Source: Desulfobulbaceae bacterium
GTDB lineage: Bacteria; Desulfobacterota; Desulfobulbia; Desulfobulbales; Desulfobulbaceae
Direction of reading: 5' to 3'
Assembly: GCA_012744275.1 (NCBI GenBank)
Contig: JAAYIE010000008.1
Span: 1 to 64,000 of the forward strand
Length of the DNA: 64,000 nt
The position numbers and the translations under genes were made by a program. The notes under the pieces were generated by a model. It saw nothing but the letters and a program-made list of their open reading frames with translations. It was not told where the DNA came from and ran no database searches. Positions 25,801 to 34,773 of this stretch are shown here, piece after piece; position 1 is the stretch's first letter, and every line of letters starts with the position of its first letter.

Positions 25801-26826
25801 ATGCAGTCAGATCGGCAAGTGTTGCAGGGCATTAATTGTTACGCATTTAACGGCGATGCAGATGGTCTCTGCGCCTTGCAACAGTTACGCCTGCATCAGG
25901 CTATTGAATTACCGGTACTGCCACGGCTCATCACCGGAGTGAAACGGGATGTTGGGCTGCTTGCCAGAATCAGCGAAGTACAGGGCAGGCGTATCGCGGT
26001 TCTTGACATTTCACTCGATAAAAACAGGGAAGCCCTGCAACGGCTTCTGACCAATGCCAATCGTGTTATCTATATTGATCACCACTATAGTGGTAAAATT
26101 CCTGCATCTTCCCTTCTGCAAACACACATCGATCCATCTCCCCAAACCTGTACAGCGTTTCTGGTAAACCAACTCCTCCAAGGGCAATTTACTGCCTGGG
26201 CATTGGTTGGAGCCTTTGGCGACAATCTGATACTCCAGGCCAAGACTCTGGCAAAGCAACTGGGTGTGGACAGTTCATCATGCGAGCAACTGCAGCAACT
26301 CGGTACTTTGTTAAACTACAACAGTTATGGCGAAACGATTGAGGATTTGCATGTTGATCCCATTGAACTCAGCTGTGAAATGCGACCCTATGCTGACCCT
26401 TTGCACTTTCTCCATCAATCTGCACTTGTGCCGCTTATACGTGTCGGTTACCAGGAAGATTCGCAACACCTGCGGGTATGCACCGCCCAGGAAATTTTTA
26501 AGGGAGGAAGATTTTTCATGCTGCCAGATACAGCATGGGCGCGGAGGATTTCGGGAATATTCGCCAATCACTGCGCCGTAGAAAAGCCGTACTGTGCCCA
26601 TGCCATTGCGCAACAGCAACGGGATGGGACTTTACGCATCAGTGTGCGCGCGCCGTTAAAAAGCCCAATGGGAGCGGACACTTTATGCCGGATATTTCCT
26701 GGCGGCGGCGGCCGTGCCGCTGCCGCTGGCATCAACAACTTGCCTGCTCCTGAGCTGGATCGATTCTTGGCTGTGTTCCGACAACACTTCTCATCCATCC
26801 ACCCCAATGCACCGGACCGCGAATGA
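25801..26826 (+). CDS. DHH-family phosphoesterase-like protein
   Basis: A 341-aa protein with DHH-superfamily motifs: YAFNGDADGLCALQQL (motif I), IAVLDISLDKN (motif II), VIYIDHHYSG (the DHH motif, about residue 97), WALVGAFGDN (motif IV) and the DHHA1-type C-terminus RIFPGGGGRAAAAGINNLP. It probably cleaves a phosphodiester such as a nanoRNA or cyclic dinucleotide, but the substrate cannot be read from sequence. No RecJ-type OB domain or transmembrane segment is present. It lacks a clear Shine-Dalgarno. Its stop overlaps the mltB start (ATGA), coupling it to cell-wall enzymes. Confidence 0.85.
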   Translation: MQSDRQVLQGINCYAFNGDADGLCALQQLRLHQAIELPVLPRLITGVKRDVGLLARISEVQGRRIAVLDISLDKNREALQRLLTNANRVIYIDHHYSGKIPASSLLQTHIDPSPQTCTAFLVNQLLQGQFTAWALVGAFGDNLILQAKTLAKQLGVDSSSCEQLQQLGTLLNYNSYGETIEDLHVDPIELSCEMRPYADPLHFLHQSALVPLIRVGYQEDSQHLRVCTAQEIFKGGRFFMLPDTAWARRISGIFANHCAVEKPYCAHAIAQQQRDGTLRISVRAPLKSPMGADTLCRIFPGGGGRAAAAGINNLPAPELDRFLAVFRQHFSSIHPNAPDRE

Positions 26827-27875
26827 AAATCTGCCGGCCCTTTTCTCCTTGTATCCTTCTTCTTGTTGCTCTGCTTTGTATGGGTTTATTGCCTTTGACT
26901 CACACGCATGCATCTGCTCCTTTGGCCGCAGATCTGGTCCAGGACAAAGAACCCATTGACTTCCGCCAGCAAAAATTTACTGCTCTGTTTGTGGAACTGC
27001 AGGACAGGCACCAGTTTACCGCTGCACAACTGCGATCGATTTTTACCGGACTCACCATTGACCGGCGGGTGCTGGTCCTTATGGACAAACAATGGGAGGC
27101 CAGACCTTATTATCAGTATGCCCCTCAGTTCATCACCGGTGAAATCATCCGGACCGGGCGCGCCAAATTGGAGGAACACCGACGTTTGCTCGATCTGGTA
27201 GAACAACGTTTCGGCGTAGATCGTGAAATACTTGTCGCCATTTGGGGGATTGAAACCCGCTACGGTGCAAACCAGGGCAACTATAACGTACTCAGAACGC
27301 TGACCACCCTATTTGACGCCTACCCCCGCCGGGCACAATTTTTCCGTCAAGAACTCATCCATTTTCTACTGCTCTGCCGCGAGACCGGGACTGACCCCCG
27401 CCAAGTAAATGGTTCCTATGCGGGTGCTTTTGGCCAGACCCAATTTATCCCCTCCTCTTTTCGCAAGTACGCCGTCAGCTTTGATGGTGACCGTAAAAGG
27501 GATGTTTGGAATTCGGTACCAGACATTCTGGCTTCTATTGCCAATTACTTAAAACAGTTTGGCTGGACTCTGAACACACCGATCTACGCGGAGTTGGGTA
27601 CAAGGCTTAACAGTCAGGAATTGTTACAAACCGAACAGGCCGGTCGCAAGGGCAGAATTTCTGCCTCGGCAGTTGCGCAGGCACAGCAGATGCGGCTTCC
27701 TCCTGTACCCGGAGACAAGCGGGTTTCCATAGTTGGCCTGGAATTGCCGCCAGCCACAGGCGCTGAAAAACGTTATATCGCCGGATATCCGAATTTTCAC
27801 GCCATCACCGAATGGAACCATTCCAACCGCTACGCCATGGCTGTTACCGAATTGGCGGAAGCCTTAGCGCAATGA
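26823..27875 (+). CDS. MltB-type lytic murein transglycosylase
   Basis: A 350-aa periplasmic enzyme with an N-terminal signal segment (PFSPCILLLVALLCMGLLPL). The catalytic Glu lies in ILVAIWGIETRYGANQGNYNVLRTL near residue 145. GSYAGAFGQTQFIPSSFRKYAVSFDGD and DILASIANYLKQFGW complete the MltB fold. It cleaves the MurNAc-GlcNAc glycan bond to form 1,6-anhydro-MurNAc ends. An Ala/Gly-type lipobox is not evident, so membrane anchoring is uncertain. Gene overlaps on both sides show translational coupling with the DHH gene and mltA. Confidence 0.92.
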   Translation: MKICRPFSPCILLLVALLCMGLLPLTHTHASAPLAADLVQDKEPIDFRQQKFTALFVELQDRHQFTAAQLRSIFTGLTIDRRVLVLMDKQWEARPYYQYAPQFITGEIIRTGRAKLEEHRRLLDLVEQRFGVDREILVAIWGIETRYGANQGNYNVLRTLTTLFDAYPRRAQFFRQELIHFLLLCRETGTDPRQVNGSYAGAFGQTQFIPSSFRKYAVSFDGDRKRDVWNSVPDILASIANYLKQFGWTLNTPIYAELGTRLNSQELLQTEQAGRKGRISASAVAQAQQMRLPPVPGDKRVSIVGLELPPATGAEKRYIAGYPNFHAITEWNHSNRYAMAVTELAEALAQ

Positions 27876-29125
27876 AAATGCTCGCTTGGGATGGTCGACG
27901 TTTTGAGCAGAAGCGCCTGCCCTTCATCCCTCGCCTACTTCCTTTAAGACTGCTGGCAATGAGCCTTGCCCTGTGCATGGCTTGTGGCTTCAGTTGTGCA
28001 GCTTCGGCCCAGGCAACCACGCAACTGCTGGCGCCGGATGCTATCCCGCTTTTCAATGATGATCTGCATTACCAGGGGCTGGAGCGCAGCCTTCAGGAAA
28101 GCCTGGCCTATCTGGGTAAACTTCCCCCCGAACGCCACTTTGCCGTGGCCGGACAAACGGTTAGTGTCGCCCGCCTCAAGCAAACCATTCACACCTTTCT
28201 TGGCCTTGTCGAAAAAAGACCCGACACAGGCACCCTGAACCAGGCTCTGCGGGAACAATTTCTTGTTTACCGCATCCGACCCTCTTCCACTGTTGTTAAT
28301 AGTAACACTTCAAGCCCAAGCACACCTCTTTTACTCACCGGGTACTTTCAGCCTGTTTTTCAAGGCAGCCTCAACAAAAAAGCTCCATACCTCTATCCGT
28401 TGTACACCATCCCAAAGACGCTGGTGCAGCATAACACCGCAAAAGGATTCACTGTTAGCCGCCGAGATCCCCAAGGTCAACTTGTACCTTTCTGGACCAG
28501 GCGTGAAATCGAACAGGGCAATCTTTTGGCCGGCACTGAACTCGTCTGGCTAAAGGATCCTTTTGACGCCTTTCTTATCCATGTTCAGGGTTCGGCTCTG
28601 GTTTTCTGTGTGGGTGATCAGAGCACCAGGGCAGTCAGTTACGCTGCCAAGAACGGTCGTCCATACACGAGCATCGGCACCTATCTGGTAAAAAACAACA
28701 AGATGCGAGTGGAAGAAGTCAGTATGGACAGTCTGCGCCGTTATCTGGAGGCGCATCCGCAGGAACGCGAACACATCCTCCAGCAGAATGATTCCTATAT
28801 TTTTTTCTCTTGGAGTACAGTCGGCCCGGTACATGGCAGTTTAAACCGGCCCCTTACTCCAGGGCGATCGGTCGCGGCCGATCAAAAACTCTACCCGCCG
28901 GGATTGCTGATGTTTGTCCACAGCACCATACCCAAGATGGAGCAAAACAGGGTTACAGACCGTATGTCGCTGCAGCGTTTTGTGAGTGTACAGGACAGCG
29001 GCTCAGCTATTCAGGGGCCATATCGGCTGGATCTTTTCTGTGGTACTGGTGATGATGCCGGCAGGCTAGCCGGCGAAATGAAGGAACGAGGGGAACTGTT
29101 CGTAATACTTGCAAAGGAACCGTAG
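27872..29125 (+). CDS. MltA-type lytic murein transglycosylase
   Basis: A 417-aa exported protein. The start at 27872 overlaps the mltB stop by 4 nt and is followed by a basic stretch and a hydrophobic helix (LLAMSLALCMACGFSCAASA); the ORF-track start at 27812 is inside mltB. The MltA domain has LLTGYFQPVFQGS, VQGSALVFCVGD, PYTSIGTYLV and YIFFSWSTVGPVHGSLNRPLTPGRSVAAD. The C-terminal 3D domain carries the catalytic Asp region VSVQDSGSAIQGPYRLDLFCGTGDDAG, where Ser replaces the more usual Thr-Gly. With MltB it forms a two-enzyme wall-remodelling operon. Confidence 0.92.
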   Translation: MKMLAWDGRRFEQKRLPFIPRLLPLRLLAMSLALCMACGFSCAASAQATTQLLAPDAIPLFNDDLHYQGLERSLQESLAYLGKLPPERHFAVAGQTVSVARLKQTIHTFLGLVEKRPDTGTLNQALREQFLVYRIRPSSTVVNSNTSSPSTPLLLTGYFQPVFQGSLNKKAPYLYPLYTIPKTLVQHNTAKGFTVSRRDPQGQLVPFWTRREIEQGNLLAGTELVWLKDPFDAFLIHVQGSALVFCVGDQSTRAVSYAAKNGRPYTSIGTYLVKNNKMRVEEVSMDSLRRYLEAHPQEREHILQQNDSYIFFSWSTVGPVHGSLNRPLTPGRSVAADQKLYPPGLLMFVHSTIPKMEQNRVTDRMSLQRFVSVQDSGSAIQGPYRLDLFCGTGDDAGRLAGEMKERGELFVILAKEP

Positions 29126-29320
29126 GTTAATTCCAATGTCATCAACGTACGTTCTTTTGCCGGTTTCGGGGAAATACTTGAATACTTCAAAGGGGGGGAC
29201 ACTCTGCACCCCCCTGGTTGTTTTGCCCCGTTTCCCTGATGCCATCTCTGACCTAACCCTGCAATTAGACAAGCACATCCCTAACCTGCAACGCACTGTC
29301 GACGATTGGCTCTTACGCCG

Positions 29321-30241
29321 CTATTTTTTGCTTGTTTCCAGCGTAGCCATTACCGTGGCCACCATGCTGGGAATATCGGTAAGACTGGCCGGCACAATCA
29401 GGGTGTTGCCTTCTTTGGCCAAATTGCCAAACTGTTCAACATATTTTTTGGCCACCTCAAGATTAGCTGCATCACGGCCACCAGCCTCGTTTATTGCCTG
29501 CGCCACCTTTCTGATGCCCTCGGCCGTGGCCTCAGCCACCTTCAATATTTCTTGAGCCCGTCCTTCGGCCTCATTGATACGGCGCATCTTCTCACCTTCA
29601 GACAGGGCAATCGCCTCCGCCTTGCCGCCATCGGCCCTGTTGATCAGAGCTTGCCGCTCGCCTTCGGAACGTGCAATTTCAGCGCGTTTTTCCCGCTCCG
29701 CCTTCATCTGCTTTTCCATAGCCTCAAGCACACTGGACGGCGGTTGAATATCCCGAATCTCATAGCGGAGCACCTTGACCCCCCAGTTTTGGGCCGCCTC
29801 GTCCAAGGCGTCCACAACCTGCATATTTAAAGTTTCGCGGGCCTCGAAAGTGTTGTCCAGCGTAATTTTACCGATGGCGGAACGCAGGCTGGTTTGCGCC
29901 AGCTGCATGGCAGCAAACCGATAATCGGCAATGCCGTAGGCAGACAAACGCGAATTAACCACCTGCAGATAAAGAATGCCGTCCACCTCAAGGGTAACGT
30001 TGTCTGCGGTAATGCATGACTGCGAAGGGATGTCCATTGGCTCTTCCTTCAGGTTTCTCCGGTAGGCCACCTTATCAAAAAAAGGCAAAAGGATATGAAA
30101 ACCGGCATCCAAGGTAGTACGATATTTTCCCAATCGTTCGACTACGTATTCGCTTCGCTGCGGCACTACTACCGCTGTTTTCAAAAGTACAAAAAAAACG
30201 AAAACTGCCAGTATTATGATTCCAAACAGTAAACTATCCAT
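29321..30241 (-). CDS. SPFH/Band-7 (stomatin-like, QmcA-type) membrane protein
   Basis: A 306-aa protein with one N-terminal membrane helix (LLFGIIILAVFVFFVLLK). The SPFH domain follows (VVPQRSEYVVERLGKYRTTLDAGFHILLPFFDKV), with DNVTLEVDGILYLQVVNS and YAIGDYRF-like sequence. A helical tail has KAEREKRAEIARSEGERQALINRADG repeats. Such proteins form oligomeric cages that organise membrane microdomains and often bind proteases. Its start overlaps the NfeD gene by one base; this pairing is the classic stomatin-NfeD operon. Confidence 0.93.
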   Translation of the reverse strand: MDSLLFGIIILAVFVFFVLLKTAVVVPQRSEYVVERLGKYRTTLDAGFHILLPFFDKVAYRRNLKEEPMDIPSQSCITADNVTLEVDGILYLQVVNSRLSAYGIADYRFAAMQLAQTSLRSAIGKITLDNTFEARETLNMQVVDALDEAAQNWGVKVLRYEIRDIQPPSSVLEAMEKQMKAEREKRAEIARSEGERQALINRADGGKAEAIALSEGEKMRRINEAEGRAQEILKVAEATAEGIRKVAQAINEAGGRDAANLEVAKKYVEQFGNLAKEGNTLIVPASLTDIPSMVATVMATLETSKK

Positions 30242-30711
30242 CAGGAGTCCCCCTTGTCTTCTATCGGCTCAATGGTCAAAATCAGATTATTTTTACTCAG
30301 CACTCGCACCCTGTTGCCACTGGCAACAGGGTGCTCGGATATTGCCTGCCAGAAGGTGCCGCCGTACTTCACCTTACCGCCTGCCGGCGGTACAATATCC
30401 TCCACCACCTCGGCAATTGCTCCCTGGGGTACATAGTCATCCAAAACATCAACTTCAATCGCCGTGCCCTTAAAAATCTTCTGAAACCTGGAGCGAAGCA
30501 ATATCAAGGTTGTGATACTGACCAGCAAAAAAATAATGATCTGCGTACTCAACGACACCGGCAGCAGCAAAACAGCCAATGCTGCTCCCCAAGCACCCAG
30601 ACCAAAGAAAAAGAGCAAGAGCCCGGGCAGGAGCAATTCCAGTACAAAGCAGCTAATGCCCAGAAGGAACCAGAGCAAAGCTGGCGGTACTAATGAAATT
30701 GTCGACACCAT
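30241..30711 (-). CDS. NfeD-family membrane protein
   Basis: A 156-aa short-type NfeD (YbbL/YuaF-like). Residues about 5-75 form three to four hydrophobic helices (PPALLWFLLGISCFVLELLLPGLLLFFFGLG...), and the C-terminal half is an OB-fold (GAIAEVVEDIVPPAGGKVKYGGTFWQAIS...VASGNRVRVLSKNNLILTI). Lacks the ClpP-like serine protease domain of long NfeDs. It acts with the SPFH protein downstream. The ORF starts 78 bp after the NtrY-like kinase gene on the same strand. Confidence 0.92.
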   Translation of the reverse strand: MVSTISLVPPALLWFLLGISCFVLELLLPGLLLFFFGLGAWGAALAVLLLPVSLSTQIIIFLLVSITTLILLRSRFQKIFKGTAIEVDVLDDYVPQGAIAEVVEDIVPPAGGKVKYGGTFWQAISEHPVASGNRVRVLSKNNLILTIEPIEDKGDS

Positions 30712-30788
30712 ATGCTTTCTCCATGCACAAATAAAAGACCGCCTGCAGCTAAACGCACTGAGATCTGTGATTGTTGCGGCGACTGTGT

Positions 30789-33011
30789 TCAGCTCAATGG
30801 CAAGGTTACGGTAAAGACTGTACCCATTGGTTCATTATCTGCAACCCGGATGGAACCATTATGTTCGTTGATGATAGTTTGACAGATGGCAAGCCCTAAA
30901 CCGGTACCTGATTTACGGGTAGAAAAATAGGGCTCGAAAATGCGCAGCTTTACGTCATCGGCAATACCGGCGCCATTGTCGGCCACCTGCAGGAGAACGC
31001 TGGTTTTAAGGTCGTCATATCCCAAACTGACCGTAATCTCTCCAGTATTGTCCAGTGCAGCGACAGCATTATCGAGCAGATTGACCAACACCCGCTTGAT
31101 CTGGATCGCATCAAAGAAAAAAGCAGGCAGGGAGTTGGTAATGCGGCTGATAAAACTCAGGTGCTGATGGGTTTGTTCGTATAGGGTCACCACCTCATGC
31201 ACCAGCGTAGTCAAGTCGGCAGGTGATTTTTTCAGTTTGGGCATGCGGGCGAATTCGGAAAACTCCGACACCATTCTGCGGATTTCATCAACCTGCCTGA
31301 TGATTGTGTCGGTACACTGATCAAACACCTCTTGGTCACCACTCAAACCAGGCATATAACGCTTACGCAACCGCTGGGCAGAGAGTTGGATCGGAGTCAG
31401 AGGATTCTTTATTTCATGGGCAATGCGCCTGGCCACTTCCTGCCAAGCAGCCAAACGCTGCGCCTGTTCAAGGTTGGTAAGATTGTCAAAAACAATGACA
31501 AAACCAACAGGTTGCGCCTGCTCGTCCACCATGCGAGCTACATTCACCTGCAGGGAAAGCACCTCTCCCCGGCGAATCGTCATCCGCAAATGGCGTTCAA
31601 CGACAGCCTTGCCACTGCTCATCAGTTCCTGAATAAAGCTCTCCACAACCAGGGCATGCTGCCTGGGCAAAACCTGATGAAACCTGTGCCCAACAAATTG
31701 CGTCGGATCTATGGCCAGGAGTTCCACGGCAAAACGGTTGATGGTGGTGATAGCGCCGTCTTCATCCAGCGCAATCACGCCGGCCGGCACCTGTTCCAAA
31801 ATTGTCTCCAGATAGCTGCGGCGCTGCTCCGACACTTCATTACTTTTTTGCAGCGCAAAGTGCGTTTCCGCCAACTCCTGGTTTGATTTACTAAGATTTG
31901 TGGTCATGGCGTTAAATGAGCTCACCAGCACGCCCATTTCGTCATCCACTGTGCGCTCAATCTGAAAATCAAGATCCCCCTCTGCTACCCTGCGGGTGGC
32001 GAGTGCCAGTTCCTTAATCGGCGTGGTCAGGGTGCGTGAGACATAGAGCCCCAGCCAAATCGAGCCGAATACAATGAGCATGGTCACCACGATCAAAAGG
32101 ATATTCAGGCTCAGCTTCATGGGCGCCTTGATGATGATCAGGTGCTGATAGTCGTTCAAGCCGGCCTGGATGGCCTTCATCTCCGCCAGACGTGCCGTGG
32201 GTATGAGCAGGGAAGTTACTAGAAACCAGGTTTGCGACTGGTCCGGGGATATCTGCACAGGTGCGATGGCCTGCACGAGTTCACCCACCGGTGAATGAAC
32301 GCCCAGTACCTCCACCTTGTTCGTCAGCGATGCCTGACGCAGAGCGCCAGACGCCACGGGCGGCAGCATGACCGGCAGCAATCTCGGACTTCTGAGGGCA
32401 ATGATTTCCCGATGCTGAGCATTGAGAATGTGGATACTATCCGGTGCACCAGGGACGTTATCAACAACCATCCTGCCAAGAAACTCCTCCAAGCCAGTCA
32501 CGTCTGCGGGATCAATCAGTTTGGATTCCAGCAGAAAGGCAAGTCGCGCACTGATAAACGCCGCCTGCTTGCGGGTATCGTTGAACACGGACTGGCTCAT
32601 GCTGGTCGAGGCCTGGAGCGACTCCTCCACCTTGGAGTTGAACCAATAGTCCATGGAGGTGGATATGGAGCCAAAGGCAAAAAGAAAAAGCAGGGTTGTG
32701 GGTAGAAAGGAAAGAGCAATAAAGGAGATAACCAGCTTGCTGCGCAGCTTAAAACCAAAAAGCTGATGTCTGCGTTCAAAAAAGAGCTCCGCCAGCTGGC
32801 GCAGCACCATGTACAGCATCACCAGCAACAGCAGGGCGTTGAGATTGATCAGCCCAAAAAAGATGGCGGTATCAAGGCGCAACTGTCCAAACAGCTGGGC
32901 ACCAAGTAGTCGGTACTGCACATAGCCCAGGACAGGGATGAGCAGCAGGCAAAAAATAATGACCCTACGGATAAAACGCTGCTTTTCTTTGCGCTGTTCC
33001 GCGGTAAGCAT
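30789..33011 (-). CDS. NtrY-type PAS sensor histidine kinase
   Basis: A 740-aa inner-membrane kinase. Three N-terminal membrane helices (about 15-110), a periplasmic or extracytoplasmic loop of about 170 residues and a fourth helix near 295-315 come first. Then a HAMP linker (TLTTPIKELALATRRVAEGDLDF), a PAS domain (EQVPAGVIALDEDGAITTINRFAVELL), the phosphoacceptor HEIKNPLTPIQLSAQRLRKRY and an ATPase domain with NLLDNAVAAL, DNGAGIADD and GTGLGLAICQTII. This is NtrY-like; the usual NtrX response regulator is not adjacent on either side. DUF4390 lies just upstream, a familiar neighbour. The signal is unknown. Confidence 0.92.
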   Translation of the reverse strand: MLTAEQRKEKQRFIRRVIIFCLLLIPVLGYVQYRLLGAQLFGQLRLDTAIFFGLINLNALLLLVMLYMVLRQLAELFFERRHQLFGFKLRSKLVISFIALSFLPTTLLFLFAFGSISTSMDYWFNSKVEESLQASTSMSQSVFNDTRKQAAFISARLAFLLESKLIDPADVTGLEEFLGRMVVDNVPGAPDSIHILNAQHREIIALRSPRLLPVMLPPVASGALRQASLTNKVEVLGVHSPVGELVQAIAPVQISPDQSQTWFLVTSLLIPTARLAEMKAIQAGLNDYQHLIIIKAPMKLSLNILLIVVTMLIVFGSIWLGLYVSRTLTTPIKELALATRRVAEGDLDFQIERTVDDEMGVLVSSFNAMTTNLSKSNQELAETHFALQKSNEVSEQRRSYLETILEQVPAGVIALDEDGAITTINRFAVELLAIDPTQFVGHRFHQVLPRQHALVVESFIQELMSSGKAVVERHLRMTIRRGEVLSLQVNVARMVDEQAQPVGFVIVFDNLTNLEQAQRLAAWQEVARRIAHEIKNPLTPIQLSAQRLRKRYMPGLSGDQEVFDQCTDTIIRQVDEIRRMVSEFSEFARMPKLKKSPADLTTLVHEVVTLYEQTHQHLSFISRITNSLPAFFFDAIQIKRVLVNLLDNAVAALDNTGEITVSLGYDDLKTSVLLQVADNGAGIADDVKLRIFEPYFSTRKSGTGLGLAICQTIINEHNGSIRVADNEPMGTVFTVTLPLS

Positions 33012-33023
33012 GGAAGAAAAAAC

Positions 33024-33602
33024 TCAGTATCTGAATTCTATAGTACGTCTGTCTGTCTGAATACCGCTGATCTGCCAGACGGGAATAAAGCGTCCGAGGT
33101 TGAACGGCAGCCTACCCTGTTTCAGCACTGCCTGCATATGAATAGCATAAGGGGCGTCGGCAACCAGGGAAGAAAGCTCTGCTATGTGCATTTGACTAAA
33201 GGTGCTCATCCACTGTTCAGCTTCAACCAAGGAGGCGGTCTGGCGCGGGTTTTCTCTGGTTTCGGGAGTAGAAAACAGATACTCTCCCCGCTCTTTATCG
33301 TATTTCAGGCTGTGGCTGGTCGAAGTGCGACGCATGGAAGTATCAAACCACTTTGTACCCTTGTGCACCAGCTCAACAGAAAAAACAAAAGTCAGCTCTG
33401 TGCCGCTACGCAGTTCGTTGAGCAAAATTCGGTTAAAAGCATTCTTTACCGAGGCTGATAGTTGCAGCACGCCATCGGCACTGGTCACAACAATATGCTG
33501 GATTTCTGGTGCCTTTTCCCGCGCCGCCTGAGCGGGGGGAGAATACAGACAGAAAACGGCGGCCAAGGCCGCCAGGTAAATGGTGAAAAGGCGTAGTTTC
33601 AT
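33024..33602 (-). CDS. DUF4390 domain-containing exported protein
   Basis: A 192-aa protein (start at 33602, residue 47 of the ORF-track entry, chosen because it yields a proper signal peptide MKLRLFTIYLAALAAVFCL ending in AQA). The mature part is beta-rich: VLQLSASVKNAFNRILLNELRSGTELTFVFSVEL, then RTSTSHSLKYDKERGEYLF and FIPVWQISGIQTDRRTIEF. DUF4390 genes commonly precede NtrY-like kinases in deltaproteobacteria, as here (12 bp gap). The combination suggests the periplasmic protein modulates or feeds the kinase; this is inference. Confidence 0.85.
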   Translation of the reverse strand: MKLRLFTIYLAALAAVFCLYSPPAQAAREKAPEIQHIVVTSADGVLQLSASVKNAFNRILLNELRSGTELTFVFSVELVHKGTKWFDTSMRRTSTSHSLKYDKERGEYLFSTPETRENPRQTASLVEAEQWMSTFSQMHIAELSSLVADAPYAIHMQAVLKQGRLPFNLGRFIPVWQISGIQTDRRTIEFRY

Positions 33603-33720
33603 CGAGCTATTGCAGTAACTGTGGGCCGAAGCCTCCCGGGCAACGGGGCAGATCAATGTATCAATCACGCGAAGTATATACGTGATTCCTCTCCCATTGT
33701 CCAGCAACAAGCACGGAAGC

Positions 33721-34017
33721 CTACATCCTGTCCAAGGCATTACGAATCAAATTGCCGAGCGCCTTGGTAGATTGGGACACACCGTCGCACAAATCATTCC
33801 ACGCCGCATCGCCTGTTCCGGAATGTATCCCTCCGGCAGCCTTCAATTGCTGCTTAAGTGCCTGAGCCTCCTGTTCCAGGCTGCCGATATCTTCAGCAAA
33901 ACGTGCCTCTGCCTCAGCTGCCGCCAACCGCGCCTTCATTTTTACCTCTTCTAGTTGCGCCAGTTTTACGGCCAACTCCAACCTCAACTGTTCCCTTGCA
34001 CTGCCCTGCGCTTCCAT
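33721..34017 (-). CDS. Small coiled-coil protein, 98 aa
   Basis: Not recognised. I chose the ATG at 34017 (third Met of the ORF-track entry) because AGGGAG lies 6 nt upstream; earlier ATGs lack one. The protein has no signal peptide. An N-terminal coiled coil is rich in Ala/Glu/Lys (LRLELAVKLAQLEEVKMKARLAAAEAEARFAEDIGSLEQEAQAL). A short Ser/Gly linker leads to a second helix ending LGNLIRNALDRM. It lies 118 bp upstream of the DUF4390 gene, on the same strand, and probably is a separate unit. Confidence 0.65.
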   Translation of the reverse strand: MEAQGSAREQLRLELAVKLAQLEEVKMKARLAAAEAEARFAEDIGSLEQEAQALKQQLKAAGGIHSGTGDAAWNDLCDGVSQSTKALGNLIRNALDRM

Positions 34018-34202
34018 TACCATCTCCCTAAAGTGCTCGGTTGTCTGGATGGGAAATATTACTATAACCAAGTATATTAAACACTTTCACTTTCCTCGAC
34101 AAGAGCAGGCAGCTTTGGTACTGTCCGTCGGGCCCGTATCCTTTATTGGTGGTTGTAGTGGTGTCGCCATGGCATTGCCTATAATAATTCTGTTGCAGGC
34201 AA

Positions 34203-34240
34203 TTGACAATCCTGATAAAAAATAGGATCATTTTTATCCT
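34203..34240 (+). promoter_or_regulatory. Candidate promoter and operator of the rrf2-cyd operon
   Basis: TTGACA (34203-34208) with a weak -10 GATCAT (34226-34231) at 17-nt spacing. The -10 is overlapped by AGGAT (34224-34228) and ATCCT (34236-34240), an inverted repeat with a 7-nt spacer; another ATCCT sits at 34209-34213. Such half-sites over a -10 suit autoregulation by the adjacent Rrf2 regulator. The site is inferred from position and symmetry only. Confidence 0.4.
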
Positions 34241-34263
34241 CTCAATTTTTCCCGATACGTACT

Positions 34264-34773
34264 ATGCGACTCACACGAGCTGGTGAATATGCTGTCCGGT
34301 GCATGCTCTACCTTTGCGACAAAGGACAGGGTAATCTGGTCAGCCGACAAGAAATAGCCGAAAGCGCCGATATTCCGGCCCATTTCCTGGCAAAAATTGC
34401 CCAGCAGCTGGCAAAAGCCGGTTTTATCGAAATCCGCCAAGGTGCCCGCGGCGGTTTTATTTTGTCAAAAAAACCAAGTGATATTTCCCTGTTACAGGTG
34501 GTGGAAACCATGATTGGGGAAATTTATCTGAATGATTGTATCATCCGGCCAGAGAGTTGTGGCTCCCAGCCCGAATGTTCGGTGCACCGGGTGTGGCTCA
34601 ACGCCCGTGACCAACTGCGCTCAACCCTGGCGGCAGTAAGCTTGGCAGACCTGCAGCAAGGCACGATTTGCCAGACTAAACCCCTGATACCCGGCCAGTT
34701 GCCCCAAGCATCCACTAGCTGCGCAAGCGATGCGGCGGCAACACAAAAATTGCCGCACCCGTCCAAGGCCTGA
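34264..34773 (+). CDS. Rrf2-family transcriptional regulator with Cys cluster
   Basis: A 169-aa Rrf2-family regulator. The winged-helix domain begins MRLTRAGEYAVRCMLYLCDKG and contains the recognition helix NLVSRQEIAESADIPAHFLAKIAQQL plus wing RQGARGGFILSKKPSDISLLQVVETM. Three cysteines follow in NDCIIRPESCGSQPECSVHRVW, the position that ligates an Fe-S cluster in IscR, NsrR and RsrR. It therefore may sense O2, NO or redox state. Its TGA overlaps the ATG of the DUF4492 gene, so it is the first gene of the cytochrome bd operon. The sequence does not tell which signal it senses. Confidence 0.9.
   Translation: MRLTRAGEYAVRCMLYLCDKGQGNLVSRQEIAESADIPAHFLAKIAQQLAKAGFIEIRQGARGGFILSKKPSDISLLQVVETMIGEIYLNDCIIRPESCGSQPECSVHRVWLNARDQLRSTLAAVSLADLQQGTICQTKPLIPGQLPQASTSCASDAAATQKLPHPSKA

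Noticed and set aside
29192-29220. G7/C6 hairpin between convergent mltA and the SPFH gene as a terminator
   Set aside because: The stem is possible, but the following sequence GGTTGTTTTG is not a proper T-run and the minus side lacks one; left uncalled.
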